Assembly (NCBI RefSeq): GCF_003449035.1
Contig: NZ_QRGB01000001.1
Span: forward strand, 3,286,001 to 3,350,000
DNA: 64,000 nucleotides
Direction: 5' to 3'
Source: Pedobacter indicus
Lineage (GTDB): Bacteria; Bacteroidota; Bacteroidia; Sphingobacteriales; Sphingobacteriaceae
Below the pieces are notes generated by a model. That model saw only the letters and a program-made list of their open reading frames with translations. It was not told the DNA's origin and searched no databases. The stretch's first letter is position 1. Each line of letters opens with the position of its first letter. Both the position numbers and the translations under genes were made by a program. Positions 16,315 through 24,973 of the stretch are shown piece by piece.

Positions 16315-17085
16315 ATGTCTAACATCGCTGCAAACTTACGTTACCTAAGAAAAAAGAAAGGGTTAACACAACAGCAATTTGCTGATTTAATGGGAATTAA
16401 ACGCTCTTTAGTAGGCGCATATGAAGAACACCGGGCTGAGCCAAAATATGAACTGCTAAAAAAAATAGTAGACTTTTTCGACTTAACGATAGACGAAATA
16501 GTTGATGAAAAAATAAACGACAAGTGGAAACCCAAGTCAATTGTAGATGGTTCATCATTGAGAATTCTAAGTATTACGACAGACAACGACGATAACGAAA
16601 ACATCGAGCTGGTTCCTGTCAAAGCAAGCGCGGGCTATTTGAATGGATATGCTGATCCGGAATTTATTAGCGAGCTCCCTAAATTTAAACTACCCATGTT
16701 CAATCAAGGTACCTATAGGGCTTTTGAACTTAAAGGCGACTCGATGCTACCGCTGCTGCCAGGAACAATCATTATCGGAGAATACATGGAAGACTGGCAC
16801 AATATTAAACCCGGGCAGACCTATGTTATCGTCTCGAAAACAGAGGGCGTTGTTTATAAACGGATTGCGTTCAAATTTAAAACAGACAAAGGCCTTAAAC
16901 TCCTTTCAGATAACAAATCTTATGATCCATACTGGATTGAAACGAATGATATTCTCGAGGTATGGAAAGCAAAAGCATTTATTAGCACCGAATTCCCTGA
17001 ACCGACCAGTGAGCCAACGCTGGAATCGCTAACTAGTATGATCACCGAAATGCAAAAAACAATCAGCACAATCAAACCCAAGTAA
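16315..17085 (+). CDS. XRE-S24 (LexA/CI-like) transcriptional repressor
   Basis: The 256-aa protein joins an N-terminal XRE helix-turn-helix (about 5-60, LRYLRKKKGLTQQQFADLMG) to a C-terminal S24 peptidase-like domain. The self-cleavage segment is probably KASAGYLN (Ala-Gly near residue 105). GDSMLPLLPG has the catalytic Ser, and GVVYKRI carries the partner Lys. The architecture is that of phage-CI/LexA-like repressors that self-cleave with RecA filaments after DNA damage. The C-terminal 30 residues are an extra acidic/Thr-rich tail. A palindrome just upstream is the likely operator. Whether it controls SOS genes or only its divergent neighbour is unknown. Confidence 0.85.
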   Translation: MSNIAANLRYLRKKKGLTQQQFADLMGIKRSLVGAYEEHRAEPKYELLKKIVDFFDLTIDEIVDEKINDKWKPKSIVDGSSLRILSITTDNDDNENIELVPVKASAGYLNGYADPEFISELPKFKLPMFNQGTYRAFELKGDSMLPLLPGTIIIGEYMEDWHNIKPGQTYVIVSKTEGVVYKRIAFKFKTDKGLKLLSDNKSYDPYWIETNDILEVWKAKAFISTEFPEPTSEPTLESLTSMITEMQKTISTIKPK

Positions 17086-17171
17086 TTTTAAAATTAACAT
17101 TTTTTAACATTTAGCTGCTTAAACTTTTTTGTCGCGAAACACTCTATCTAATAAAGAAAAACACGAACGCG

Positions 17172-17603
17172 ATGAAAAAGATAACATTATTAATATTAGC
17201 ACTAACGGTGAGCGGATTCGCTTTCTCACAAGAGAGAGGACGAAAAAGAATATCCTCTCCCGAGGATCAAGCTAAAAGGTCAACAGAGATAATGACTAAA
17301 CAACTCGACCTGACGGCTGAGCAAAAGGAAAAAGTATACGCTCTCAACTTAGATCGAGCAAAAGAAACACAGGCTAAAATGGCTGAACAAAGAGATGATC
17401 TAAAAAAGAGAACGGAAAAGATGAGAGAGGCCAGGAAAATGCACAATGAGAAAGTCAAAAGCGTTCTTACTGCTGAACAAAAAGAGAAATGGGAAGAGGC
17501 TCAAATAAAGTATTCGGAACAAAGACGCAATAGATTTAAAAGAGGCGCCGGAATGCGACAAAAACAGGATTCGACAAAGAGGATCCAACAAGATAAAAGG
17601 TAA
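17172..17603 (+). CDS. Spy/CpxP-like periplasmic protein
   Basis: The 143-aa protein starts with a clear signal peptide (MKKITLLILALTVSGFAFSQ). The mature part is highly charged and helical and contains two LTAEQKEK motifs about 55 residues apart, matching the LTxxQ repeats of Spy/CpxP-family proteins. It is also Arg/Lys rich, unlike the acidic relatives, with a basic C-terminus. Such proteins are stress-related chaperones or metal sensors in the periplasm; no specific role can be assigned. A terminator follows at 17707. Confidence 0.75.
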   Translation: MKKITLLILALTVSGFAFSQERGRKRISSPEDQAKRSTEIMTKQLDLTAEQKEKVYALNLDRAKETQAKMAEQRDDLKKRTEKMREARKMHNEKVKSVLTAEQKEKWEEAQIKYSEQRRNRFKRGAGMRQKQDSTKRIQQDKR

Positions 17604-17706
17604 AAAAGAGACCAAGTTTTATAATAGTTTTTTTGATTTCAGAATAGATTAAGTTTTAGGTTTAGGTTTAGTAAAGATTGTTCTGTTTCAGGTTCAGAGC
17701 AATCAG

Positions 17707-17738
17707 GCGACTCGCTTCTCAGGCGGGTCGCTTTTTTT
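17707..17738 (+). terminator. Rho-independent terminator
   Basis: GCGACTCGC (17707-17715) pairs with GCGGGTCGC (17723-17731) with one G-T wobble, followed by seven T. It ends the Spy-like gene about 100 nt upstream. Confidence 0.75.
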
Positions 17739-17768
17739 ATTAACTTTATAGTAAAATAAACATCCTAA

Positions 17769-18623
17769 ATGAAACAAATTATTATCATCGGCGCTGGCAC
17801 AATGGGTAATGGCATCGCTCATAGTTTCGCCCTTCATAACTTTCAGGTTAGCTTAGTAGACACCAATCCAGATAGCCTAAATAACGCTCTTCAAACAATC
17901 GATCAAAATCTTAGTAGAAAAGTAAAAAAAGAATTAATACAACCGCTGCAAAAAGTACAAGCTCTTTCCAATATAAAGCTCTCTTCTTCATTAAAAGAAA
18001 GCCTGAAAGAAGCAGATCTGGTGATAGAAGCCATTACTGAAAATCTTGAAGCTAAACGATCGCTGTTCCGTGAAATCGATCAATTCTGCCCGTCACACAC
18101 TATATTGGCCTCCAATACATCATCTATTTCTATTACAACGCTCGCGTCCGTTACAAAACGGCCGAAACAGGTTATAGGAATGCATTTTATGAATCCGGTT
18201 CCGGTGATGAAATTGGTCGAAGTCATTCGCGGATACGAAACGAGTGATGCGACGGTTTCACAAATCATGAGTATTGCTCGTAAACTCGACAAAACCCCTG
18301 TGGAGGTCAATGATTTTCCAGGCTTTATTGCTAACCGTATCCTAATGCCAATGATTAATGAAGCAATTTATGCATTCTACGAGGGTGTTGCCGGAAAAGA
18401 AGAAATTGACGAAGTAATGAAATTAGGAATGGCTCATCCAATGGGACCATTGCAATTGGCTGACTTTATTGGCCTCGATGTCTGTCTGGCAATTCTTCGT
18501 GTACTTTATGACGGCTTTGGTAATCCCAAATATGCACCATGCCCATTGTTAACGAAAATGGTTACAGCCGGAAAATTAGGACGAAAAACCAATGAAGGCT
18601 TTTATGTTTACGATAAAGCCTAA
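17769..18623 (+). CDS. 3-hydroxybutyryl-CoA dehydrogenase
   Basis: This 284-aa enzyme oxidises 3-hydroxyacyl-CoA to 3-ketoacyl-CoA with NAD. It has the Rossmann motif GAGTMGNGIAHSFA at the N-terminus, the catalytic segment IGMHFMNPVPVMKLVEVI with the active-site His, and the C-terminal dimer domain with DFPGFIANRILMP, GMAHPMGPLQLADFIGLD. Length equals single-function bacterial enzymes. It is monocistronic and converges on argS with an 8-nt gap. It could serve butyrate/hydroxybutyrate or fatty acid breakdown; no other pathway gene is nearby. Confidence 0.93.
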   Translation: MKQIIIIGAGTMGNGIAHSFALHNFQVSLVDTNPDSLNNALQTIDQNLSRKVKKELIQPLQKVQALSNIKLSSSLKESLKEADLVIEAITENLEAKRSLFREIDQFCPSHTILASNTSSISITTLASVTKRPKQVIGMHFMNPVPVMKLVEVIRGYETSDATVSQIMSIARKLDKTPVEVNDFPGFIANRILMPMINEAIYAFYEGVAGKEEIDEVMKLGMAHPMGPLQLADFIGLDVCLAILRVLYDGFGNPKYAPCPLLTKMVTAGKLGRKTNEGFYVYDKA

Positions 18624-18631
18624 AGTCGTCT

Positions 18632-20413
18632 TTACATTCTTTCGGGAACCTCAATACCCAACAGGTTCATTCCACGAGCAATAACACCTGCAGTGGCATT
18701 TGATAAAAACAGTCGGAATGCCTTTACCTCTTCATCATCTGCCTGCAAAATACTTTCTTCATGATAGAATTTATTATAGAGTTTTGCGATGTCAAAAATA
18801 TAGTTTGCAAGCTGAGCAGGACTAAATTCCTCTGCTGAAGCCTTAATCTTTTCAGGAAAACGATCCAATGCTTTAATCAGCTCAATCTCCGATGTTTTTA
18901 AGGCAAAAGTAAGTGAATCTATATGTTCTTCACCATGATATCTTCCTTTACGCAATACAGATTTAATTCGTGCATAGGTATATTGAATAAACGGGCCTGT
19001 GTGTCCCTGAAAATCGATCGACTCAGAAGGATTGAATAGAAGTCGTTTTTTTGGCTCTACTTTCAATAAAAAGTACTTAAGAGCTCCTAAACCGATCTGT
19101 CTATATAGCCGATCTTTTTCTTCATCGGAAAATCCTTCTACTTTCCCAAGTTCTTCCGTACGCTCCCGTGCGGTATCAAACATTTGCTCCATTAAGTCGT
19201 CAGCATCAACCACAGTCCCTTCTCTGGATTTCATTTTACCCGTCGGCAAATCGACCATTCCATAAGAAAGATGATAAAGTCCTTTTGCCCAATCTTTCCC
19301 CAGTTTATCGAGGATAAGAAAAAGAACTTTAAAATGGTAATCTTGTTCATTGCCGACAACATAAACCGACTCATCCATTTTGAAGTCATCATATTTAAGC
19401 TGTGCTGTACCTAAATCCTGAGTGATATATACGGAAGTACCATCGCCGCGTAGAACTAGCTTTTCATCTAATCCGTCATCGCTCAAGTCAATCCACACAG
19501 AATTATCATCTTTTTTATAAAAAACTCCTTTTTCTAATCCTTCTTGGATAATATCTTTCCCCAATAAATAGGTATCAGACTCATAATAGAACTTATCGAA
19601 ATCAACCCCAAGTTGTTTGTAGGTTTCTTCAAAACCGGCGTACACCCAGTTGTTCATTTTCTTCCATAACGCAACTACCTCTCCGTCACCTGCCTCCCAT
19701 TGCTGCAACATTAATTGAGCCTCCTTAATCAAAGGAGCATTCCTTTTAGCCTCCTCTTCAGTTTGACCTTCTGCCACAAGCTGTTGAATCTGTTCTTTGT
19801 ACTTCTTGTCAAAAACGACATAGTAATCACCTACCAAATGATCTCCCTTCTTACCTGAAGACTGAGGTGTTTCTCCATTACCAAAAAGTTGCCAGGCAAG
19901 CATAGATTTGCAAATATGGATACCCCTGTCGTTAACCAAATTTGCTTTAATAACATCATAACCGTACGCTTTGAGAATTTCAGAGACAGAATAACCCAGT
20001 AAATTATTACGGACATGTCCTAAATGAAGTGGCTTATTGGTATTAGGTGAAGAATATTCTAACATCAACTTCTTTCCATTCGAAGGAAAAAGCCCAAAAT
20101 CGGGTTTCGAGATATCTTCATTTAATCGACTTACCCAATATTTTGCATCTATAACAATATTTAAGAAGCCTTTAATCGTATTATATTCTACTATTAACGA
20201 TAGTTTCTGCTTTAAATACTCTCCGATCTCCGCTCCGGTAGCTTCAGGTGATTTTCTAGAAAAACGAACCATCGGAAATGTCACTATGGTGATATCGCCT
20301 TCAAATTCTTTTCGTGTTTCTTGTAAGCTTACCTGACTTTCAGGTAAGTCTGCGCCGTATAAATCTTTTACCGCATCGCATACGGCTGCAACTAATTGAT
20401 CTTGTATATTCAT
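18632..20413 (-). CDS. argS: Arginine-tRNA ligase
   Basis: The 593-aa class I synthetase charges tRNA-Arg. It has the N-terminal additional domain (about 1-110), the HIGH-type motif in SSPNTNKPLHLGHVRNN, and a KMSKS-equivalent in TGKMKSREGT. The C-terminal anticodon-binding DALR domain has QYTYARIKSVLRKG and ends with GMNLLGIEVPERM, typical of ArgS. The stop is 8 nt from the convergent dehydrogenase gene. The arginase gene lies 16 nt upstream on the same strand, so the two are probably co-transcribed. Confidence 0.97.
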   Translation of the reverse strand: MNIQDQLVAAVCDAVKDLYGADLPESQVSLQETRKEFEGDITIVTFPMVRFSRKSPEATGAEIGEYLKQKLSLIVEYNTIKGFLNIVIDAKYWVSRLNEDISKPDFGLFPSNGKKLMLEYSSPNTNKPLHLGHVRNNLLGYSVSEILKAYGYDVIKANLVNDRGIHICKSMLAWQLFGNGETPQSSGKKGDHLVGDYYVVFDKKYKEQIQQLVAEGQTEEEAKRNAPLIKEAQLMLQQWEAGDGEVVALWKKMNNWVYAGFEETYKQLGVDFDKFYYESDTYLLGKDIIQEGLEKGVFYKKDDNSVWIDLSDDGLDEKLVLRGDGTSVYITQDLGTAQLKYDDFKMDESVYVVGNEQDYHFKVLFLILDKLGKDWAKGLYHLSYGMVDLPTGKMKSREGTVVDADDLMEQMFDTARERTEELGKVEGFSDEEKDRLYRQIGLGALKYFLLKVEPKKRLLFNPSESIDFQGHTGPFIQYTYARIKSVLRKGRYHGEEHIDSLTFALKTSEIELIKALDRFPEKIKASAEEFSPAQLANYIFDIAKLYNKFYHEESILQADDEEVKAFRLFLSNATAGVIARGMNLLGIEVPERM

Positions 20414-20429
20414 CTGATTCTGGAAACTA

Positions 20430-21377
20430 TTAATCGTGAACTAGTGCGTTGATTGCACGGTTCAAAATTTCAAATGCATTTTCTGCCATTAAGTTTTCGC
20501 TGTCTAAAGTTGGGTTTACTTCAACCATCTCAAAGCAACATATCTTTGGGTGTGCACAAAGCCGAGCAACCAGAGCACCCGCTTCCCGTTCAGTAAAACC
20601 GTTCGGTACTGGTGTTCCTGTTCCACGAGATATGGTTGGATCCATCGAATCAACATCAAAAGAGACATAAATCATGTCACACTGATCTAGATAGCTTGTA
20701 ATATCGTTTACAATCCTCTCGACACCGAGCTTTCGAAAATTTGCTACACTGATGTTTTTTATTTTTTTCTTTTTAATCAGAGAGGCTTCGGGTGTTTCCA
20801 CGTCTCGCACCCCTATATAAATTAAATCACGTGGTTGTATCTTCGGAACAATTGCCCCAATATTTTTCAATTGAAACCAATAGTTAACTGTTTCTTGGTC
20901 TGGTTTATTTATTTTGTTCGCTAAGTTATCCTCATCCAACGACACAGCGATGGGCATTCCGTGAACATTTCCGGTGGGTGTTGTATAGGGTGAATGAATA
21001 TCAGCATGCGCGTCGATCCAAACAACACCCAATCTCTTCTTAGGATAAGCTTTCCGAATTCCTGCAATTGTCCCAATAGCAGTGCTGTGATCTCCCGCTA
21101 ACACGACCGGGAACTTTTGATCGTGATAGGTTTTGTTAACCTCATCTGCAACACGCTCACATACTGTTAAAATACCCGATATCCGCTTTCCATAAGGGCT
21201 TCCTGTTGATTCAAATAGTAAATGATTTTCGTTCTGAACTTCTTTAGAAGGATATTGCTTAAAAAATCGGCTACCAAAATCCAAAGCAGCAATCTTAATT
21301 GCATCTACACCGAGACTAGCTCCTCGTGTTCCTGCACCAAGTTCAGACTTAACCTCTATTAATTGAATTTCTCGCAT
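20430..21377 (-). CDS. Arginase (ureohydrolase family)
   Basis: The 315-aa protein is a ureohydrolase hydrolysing arginine to ornithine and urea. Manganese ligands are visible in GDHS, WIDAHADIHS and SFDVDSMDP, and GNVHGMP matches the substrate loop. The N-terminus ELGAGTRGASLGVDA and GTGTPVPNGFTEREA fit arginases. Agmatinase or formimidoylglutamase activity cannot be fully ruled out, but the arginine-related neighbours (argS 16 nt downstream, arginine decarboxylase divergent) support arginase. Confidence 0.85.
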   Translation of the reverse strand: MREIQLIEVKSELGAGTRGASLGVDAIKIAALDFGSRFFKQYPSKEVQNENHLLFESTGSPYGKRISGILTVCERVADEVNKTYHDQKFPVVLAGDHSTAIGTIAGIRKAYPKKRLGVVWIDAHADIHSPYTTPTGNVHGMPIAVSLDEDNLANKINKPDQETVNYWFQLKNIGAIVPKIQPRDLIYIGVRDVETPEASLIKKKKIKNISVANFRKLGVERIVNDITSYLDQCDMIYVSFDVDSMDPTISRGTGTPVPNGFTEREAGALVARLCAHPKICCFEMVEVNPTLDSENLMAENAFEILNRAINALVHD

Positions 21378-21432
21378 ACTATGATAAAATCAAACAAAGT
21401 TCACAAAAAATTGGGAACAAAATTGACGTTGA

Positions 21433-21467
21433 TTTGTTCAACATCTCGATGTGAAAGCATATCTTTG
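21433..21467 (+). promoter_or_regulatory. Promoter of arginine decarboxylase
   Basis: TTTG at 21433-21436 and TATCTTTG at 21460-21467. The spacer of 23 nt is slightly long, but the -7 element is perfect. Leader length is about 10 nt before the ATG at 21485. Confidence 0.55.
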
Positions 21468-21484
21468 CCAAAATTAAAAAAATA

Positions 21485-22873
21485 ATGCAGACCTATCAGG
21501 AATTTCTTGACTTAAGTGTTGGTTTCCCGCAAGACGGATTTGAAATAATCGACGATGAGCTCTATTTCCACGACATTAACCTTATGGAAATGATTGAGAC
21601 CTATGGGACACCATTACGGTTTACTTACCTTCCGATAATTAGCAAAAAAATTCAACAAGCTAAAATCCTTTTCCAAACCGCTATACTGAAAAATAATTAC
21701 CGAGGTACATACAAATATTGTTACTGTACCAAAAGTTCACATTTCAGGCACATTGTTGAAGAAGCACTAAAGAATGATATTCACTTAGAAACCTCTTCAG
21801 CGTTTGATATGCCAGTTATTGATGCTTTGGAGAAAAAAGGTATCGTAAATAAAGATATAACCGTTATCTGCAATGGGTTTAAAACCTATCAATACAAACA
21901 ATATATTATTGACATGTTGCATGATGGGTATAAAAATATTATTCCAGTGCTCGATAACAAAGAAGAGTTTAATCTTTTCGACGATGAAGTCGAATTAGAC
22001 ACTCCTTGTAATCTGGGAATTAGAATAGCAGCTGAAGAACAACCAGATTCACAATTTTACACTTCACGACTTGGAATCAGAATGGAAGATATTATTGATT
22101 ATTACAACAATAAAATTGTTCCTAACCCAAACTTCAGAGTCAAATTACTCCACTTTTTTATCAACTCGGGCATTTCAGATACCCCATACTACTGGACTGA
22201 ACTTGAGAAATACGTCACTTTATACTGTAAATTTAAGAAAATAAACCCTGATCTTGACACATTGGACATTGGAGGTGGGATGCCTTTCAAAGATTCGTTA
22301 GTACATGATTTCGATTACGAATACATGGTAAATGAAATTGTTAACCGAATCAAAGAAATCTGTGCACTTCATGATGTAATGGAACCTGACATTATTACTG
22401 AGTTTGGTAAATATACTGTCGCTGAAGCCTCGGGTATTTTATACAAAGTCATTGGCCGAAAGCAACAGAATGACCGCGAACGTTGGTTGATGCTAGATGG
22501 ATCCTTTATTACAAACTTACCGGATGTATGGGCATTAAATCAGAAATACATCTTACTCCCGATTAACAACTGGGACTTCGAATATGAAAAAGTTAATCTT
22601 GGAGGTATCACTTGTGATGGACAAGACTATTATAACTCCGAAGCTCACATGAACAATGTATTCATGCCTAAAACACGAAAAGTACAGTATCTAGGCTTCT
22701 TTCACACCGGAGCTTATCAAGAAGTTTTAAGCGGATATGGCGGCATCCATCATTGTTTGCTCCCTTCTCCTAAACACGTGATCATTCGTCGAAACAGAGA
22801 TGAAACTTTCAACTTTGAAGTATTTGGTGAGGAGCAAAACAGTAAACAGGTACTGAAAATATTAGGATATTAG
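21485..22873 (+). CDS. Arginine decarboxylase-like PLP enzyme (fold type III)
   Basis: The 462-aa protein belongs to the alanine-racemase-fold PLP decarboxylases. The PLP lysine is in KYCYCTKSSHF, a later DIGGGMPF binds phosphate, and GAYQEVLSGYGGIHHCLLP closes the active site. It resembles the Bacteroidota group annotated as arginine decarboxylase and is shorter than the about 630-aa enterobacterial SpeA, lacking its extra domains. It would make agmatine for polyamine synthesis. It is divergent from the arginase gene, so the two compete for arginine. Lysine or diaminopimelate specificity is less likely but possible. Confidence 0.82.
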   Translation: MQTYQEFLDLSVGFPQDGFEIIDDELYFHDINLMEMIETYGTPLRFTYLPIISKKIQQAKILFQTAILKNNYRGTYKYCYCTKSSHFRHIVEEALKNDIHLETSSAFDMPVIDALEKKGIVNKDITVICNGFKTYQYKQYIIDMLHDGYKNIIPVLDNKEEFNLFDDEVELDTPCNLGIRIAAEEQPDSQFYTSRLGIRMEDIIDYYNNKIVPNPNFRVKLLHFFINSGISDTPYYWTELEKYVTLYCKFKKINPDLDTLDIGGGMPFKDSLVHDFDYEYMVNEIVNRIKEICALHDVMEPDIITEFGKYTVAEASGILYKVIGRKQQNDRERWLMLDGSFITNLPDVWALNQKYILLPINNWDFEYEKVNLGGITCDGQDYYNSEAHMNNVFMPKTRKVQYLGFFHTGAYQEVLSGYGGIHHCLLPSPKHVIIRRNRDETFNFEVFGEEQNSKQVLKILGY

Positions 22874-22917
22874 TCTCTATAATCCATTAAAAGTCATACA
22901 AAAGCAATACACGGAGA

Positions 22918-23655
22918 TTATAAATCAAACTTCTCCAATTGTTTTATCAATGTAGCGAAATCCTTCGGGTAAGGTGCGTCAAACTTATACTCTTTACCGT
23001 CAAGTTGAAATGCGATCGATTTAGCATGTAAGGCAAAGCGTTGCATGATCGGTCGCTCCTCTTTCCCTTTTCCTAAGGTATACCCTCTTTTAAGTTGCGA
23101 AAGATATACTGGTTGACCTTTATACATATCATCCCCAACTATGGAGGCTTTCAGCGTTGCTAAATGAATCCTAATCTGGTGCATTCTACCCGTGACGGGA
23201 CGACACTCTACCATCGTAAAGTGTCTAAAAAAGCGAACAGAATTAAAGTAAGTAATTGCGTTCTTCCCCCTTACTCTATCAATACTTACATTTTTATTCC
23301 CTTGATTTAAAATGGGGAGATCAACCAACCTTTCTTCAAACTTATGAATACCTTCTATGATCGCGTGATAACGTTTTTCAACACGACGGTGTTCAAATTC
23401 GATTGACACCAAACGATAAGTTTCTGGGTTCTTCGCAATTATCATCACGCCCGATGTTTCGCGATCCAAACGGTGGCATACTTGAGCACTTTCACAATAT
23501 GCTTTCGCTATTTGGTGAATATTCTGCTCTTCAGACCCTCTATCGTTGAGTGAAGAAATCAATGGAGGCTTATTGATAACAATCATATTTGAGTCTTCAA
23601 ATATGATTAGATCCGAAAGCTTTACAAATTTACGAATTGATCTATTATTATTCAT
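22918..23655 (-). CDS. RluA-family RNA pseudouridine synthase
   Basis: The 245-aa enzyme isomerises uridine to pseudouridine in rRNA or tRNA. It has the catalytic CHRLDRETSGVMIIAK (Asp nucleophile), IVINKPPLISS near the N-terminus, and the C-terminal GRMHQIRIHLA. It has no S4 domain, so it resembles the shorter RluA/RluC-like members; target position is unknown. ATG 23655 was chosen over an extension to 23691 because a consensus promoter at 23661-23691 lies immediately upstream of that ATG and would otherwise be inside the gene. Confidence 0.88.
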   Translation of the reverse strand: MNNNRSIRKFVKLSDLIIFEDSNMIVINKPPLISSLNDRGSEEQNIHQIAKAYCESAQVCHRLDRETSGVMIIAKNPETYRLVSIEFEHRRVEKRYHAIIEGIHKFEERLVDLPILNQGNKNVSIDRVRGKNAITYFNSVRFFRHFTMVECRPVTGRMHQIRIHLATLKASIVGDDMYKGQPVYLSQLKRGYTLGKGKEERPIMQRFALHAKSIAFQLDGKEYKFDAPYPKDFATLIKQLEKFDL

Positions 23656-23660
23656 CGTCA

Positions 23661-23691
23661 CAAAAGTACGATATGCTTCGAGCATTAGCAA
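23661..23691 (-). promoter_or_regulatory. Promoter of the pseudouridine synthase gene
   Basis: On the minus strand TTG (23689-23691) and TACTTTTG (23661-23668) are 20 nt apart. Transcription would begin at or within a few bases of the ATG at 23655, so the mRNA would be leaderless or nearly so. Confidence 0.6.
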
Positions 23692-23800
23692 TATTGAAAT
23701 CCATCGTGAACCTTATCAACGACGCGAGAAAACTTGGAACTAATTTTGCTTATGTAACTTATTTGCAAACAAATTGACAACTCACTATACTGCTTGAAAC

Positions 23801-24166
23801 ATGTCGCATAAAATACTAATCCTGGATGACGATTCAGATATTCTATTTTTCTGTACATATGTATTTGAGAACATGGGCTTTGCGGTATCATCATCCACCC
23901 ACTGCAACGACATTATTTCACAAGTAAAGTCAGCAAATCCAGATATGGTTCTAATTGATAATTGGATACCGGATATCGGAGGGGTAAAAGCTACCCAGCA
24001 ACTAAAAGCATCAGCGGAACTTAAGAATATACCCGTAATTCTTTTTTCAGCGAATAGTAACCTACCCGAGCTAGCCGCATCAGCAGGCGCTGATGATTAT
24101 TTAAAAAAACCCTTTGATTTAGATGAGCTAGAAGATCTAGCCTTGAAGTACGTAAAATCAGAGTAA
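23801..24166 (+). CDS. Single-domain response regulator (CheY-like)
   Basis: The 121-aa protein is a receiver domain alone. The acidic triad LDDDSD, the phospho-acceptor Asp in VLIDNWIPD, the switch Ser in LFSANS and the Lys in LKKPFDLDEL are all conserved, so it should be phosphorylatable. No output domain or histidine kinase is adjacent. It converges with an OmpR-type regulator gene that ends 33 nt away. It likely passes signal by protein contact or acts in a phosphorelay. Confidence 0.88.
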   Translation: MSHKILILDDDSDILFFCTYVFENMGFAVSSSTHCNDIISQVKSANPDMVLIDNWIPDIGGVKATQQLKASAELKNIPVILFSANSNLPELAASAGADDYLKKPFDLDELEDLALKYVKSE

Positions 24167-24199
24167 CCTCAACAGCCAAACGCTTATTCTGACTTCAGG

Positions 24200-24889
24200 C
24201 TATGTCTTTTCAAATTTATAACCCACACCTTTAACAGTCGTCACGTAGTCATTACCAATTTTTTCACGTAGTTTACGAATGTGAACGTCAATTGTTCGAT
24301 TAGTAACGACAACGGAATCTTCCCAAATACTTTTCAATATAACTTCACGCGTGAACACTTTCCCAGGCTTAGATGCAAGTAAATAAAGTAGCTCAAATTC
24401 CTTTTTGGCAAGTACAATCTTCTCTTCCCCTCGAAACACCATAAATGCGTCTCGGTCAATCACTAGATCCGCTATCTCTATTCGGTTATAAAGCGGTTCT
24501 TCCTGTTGAACGTTTCGACGTAAAATAGCATTGATTCTGCTAACAAGAACCCTAGGTTTGATTGGTTTAGCAATATAATCATCGGCACCAACATTAAAAC
24601 CTGCAATTTCTGAATACTCTTCACTTCGAGCAGTTAGAAACACCATAAATGTATTTCTAAATTCAGGCATTGTGCGCATTATTCGACATGCCTCAATCCC
24701 ATCCATCTCTGGCATCATGATATCGAGGATAATCAAATCAGGAATATTTTCTTTAGCAATTCGAACCGCTTCCTTGCCATTAACTGCAGTCATAACCTGA
24801 TAACCTTCTTTTCGGAGGTTGTATTCGATTAGCTCACGAATATCAGGTTCATCATCAACGATTAAAATCTTATTCTTCGAAACATTCAT
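24200..24889 (-). CDS. OmpR/PhoB-family response regulator
   Basis: The 229-aa protein has a receiver domain (about 1-125) with IVDDEPD, LIILDIMMPEMDG and IAKPIKP, all intact, and a winged-helix DNA-binding domain (about 135-229) with AKKEFELLYLLASKPGKVFTRE, TIDVHIRKLREKIG and TVKGVGYKFE. It is a DNA-binding two-component regulator. No kinase gene adjoins it, so its partner is elsewhere. The PhoB/RprY-like spacing is typical of Bacteroidota. Confidence 0.93.
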   Translation of the reverse strand: MNVSKNKILIVDDEPDIRELIEYNLRKEGYQVMTAVNGKEAVRIAKENIPDLIILDIMMPEMDGIEACRIMRTMPEFRNTFMVFLTARSEEYSEIAGFNVGADDYIAKPIKPRVLVSRINAILRRNVQQEEPLYNRIEIADLVIDRDAFMVFRGEEKIVLAKKEFELLYLLASKPGKVFTREVILKSIWEDSVVVTNRTIDVHIRKLREKIGNDYVTTVKGVGYKFEKT

Positions 24890-24973
24890 TTCATTTAAAT
24901 TTTATGCTAAAATATAAACTAATTAAAACCTAAATGTTTACTTAGTGTTAATTAATCGTTAACAGGGAAGGCT

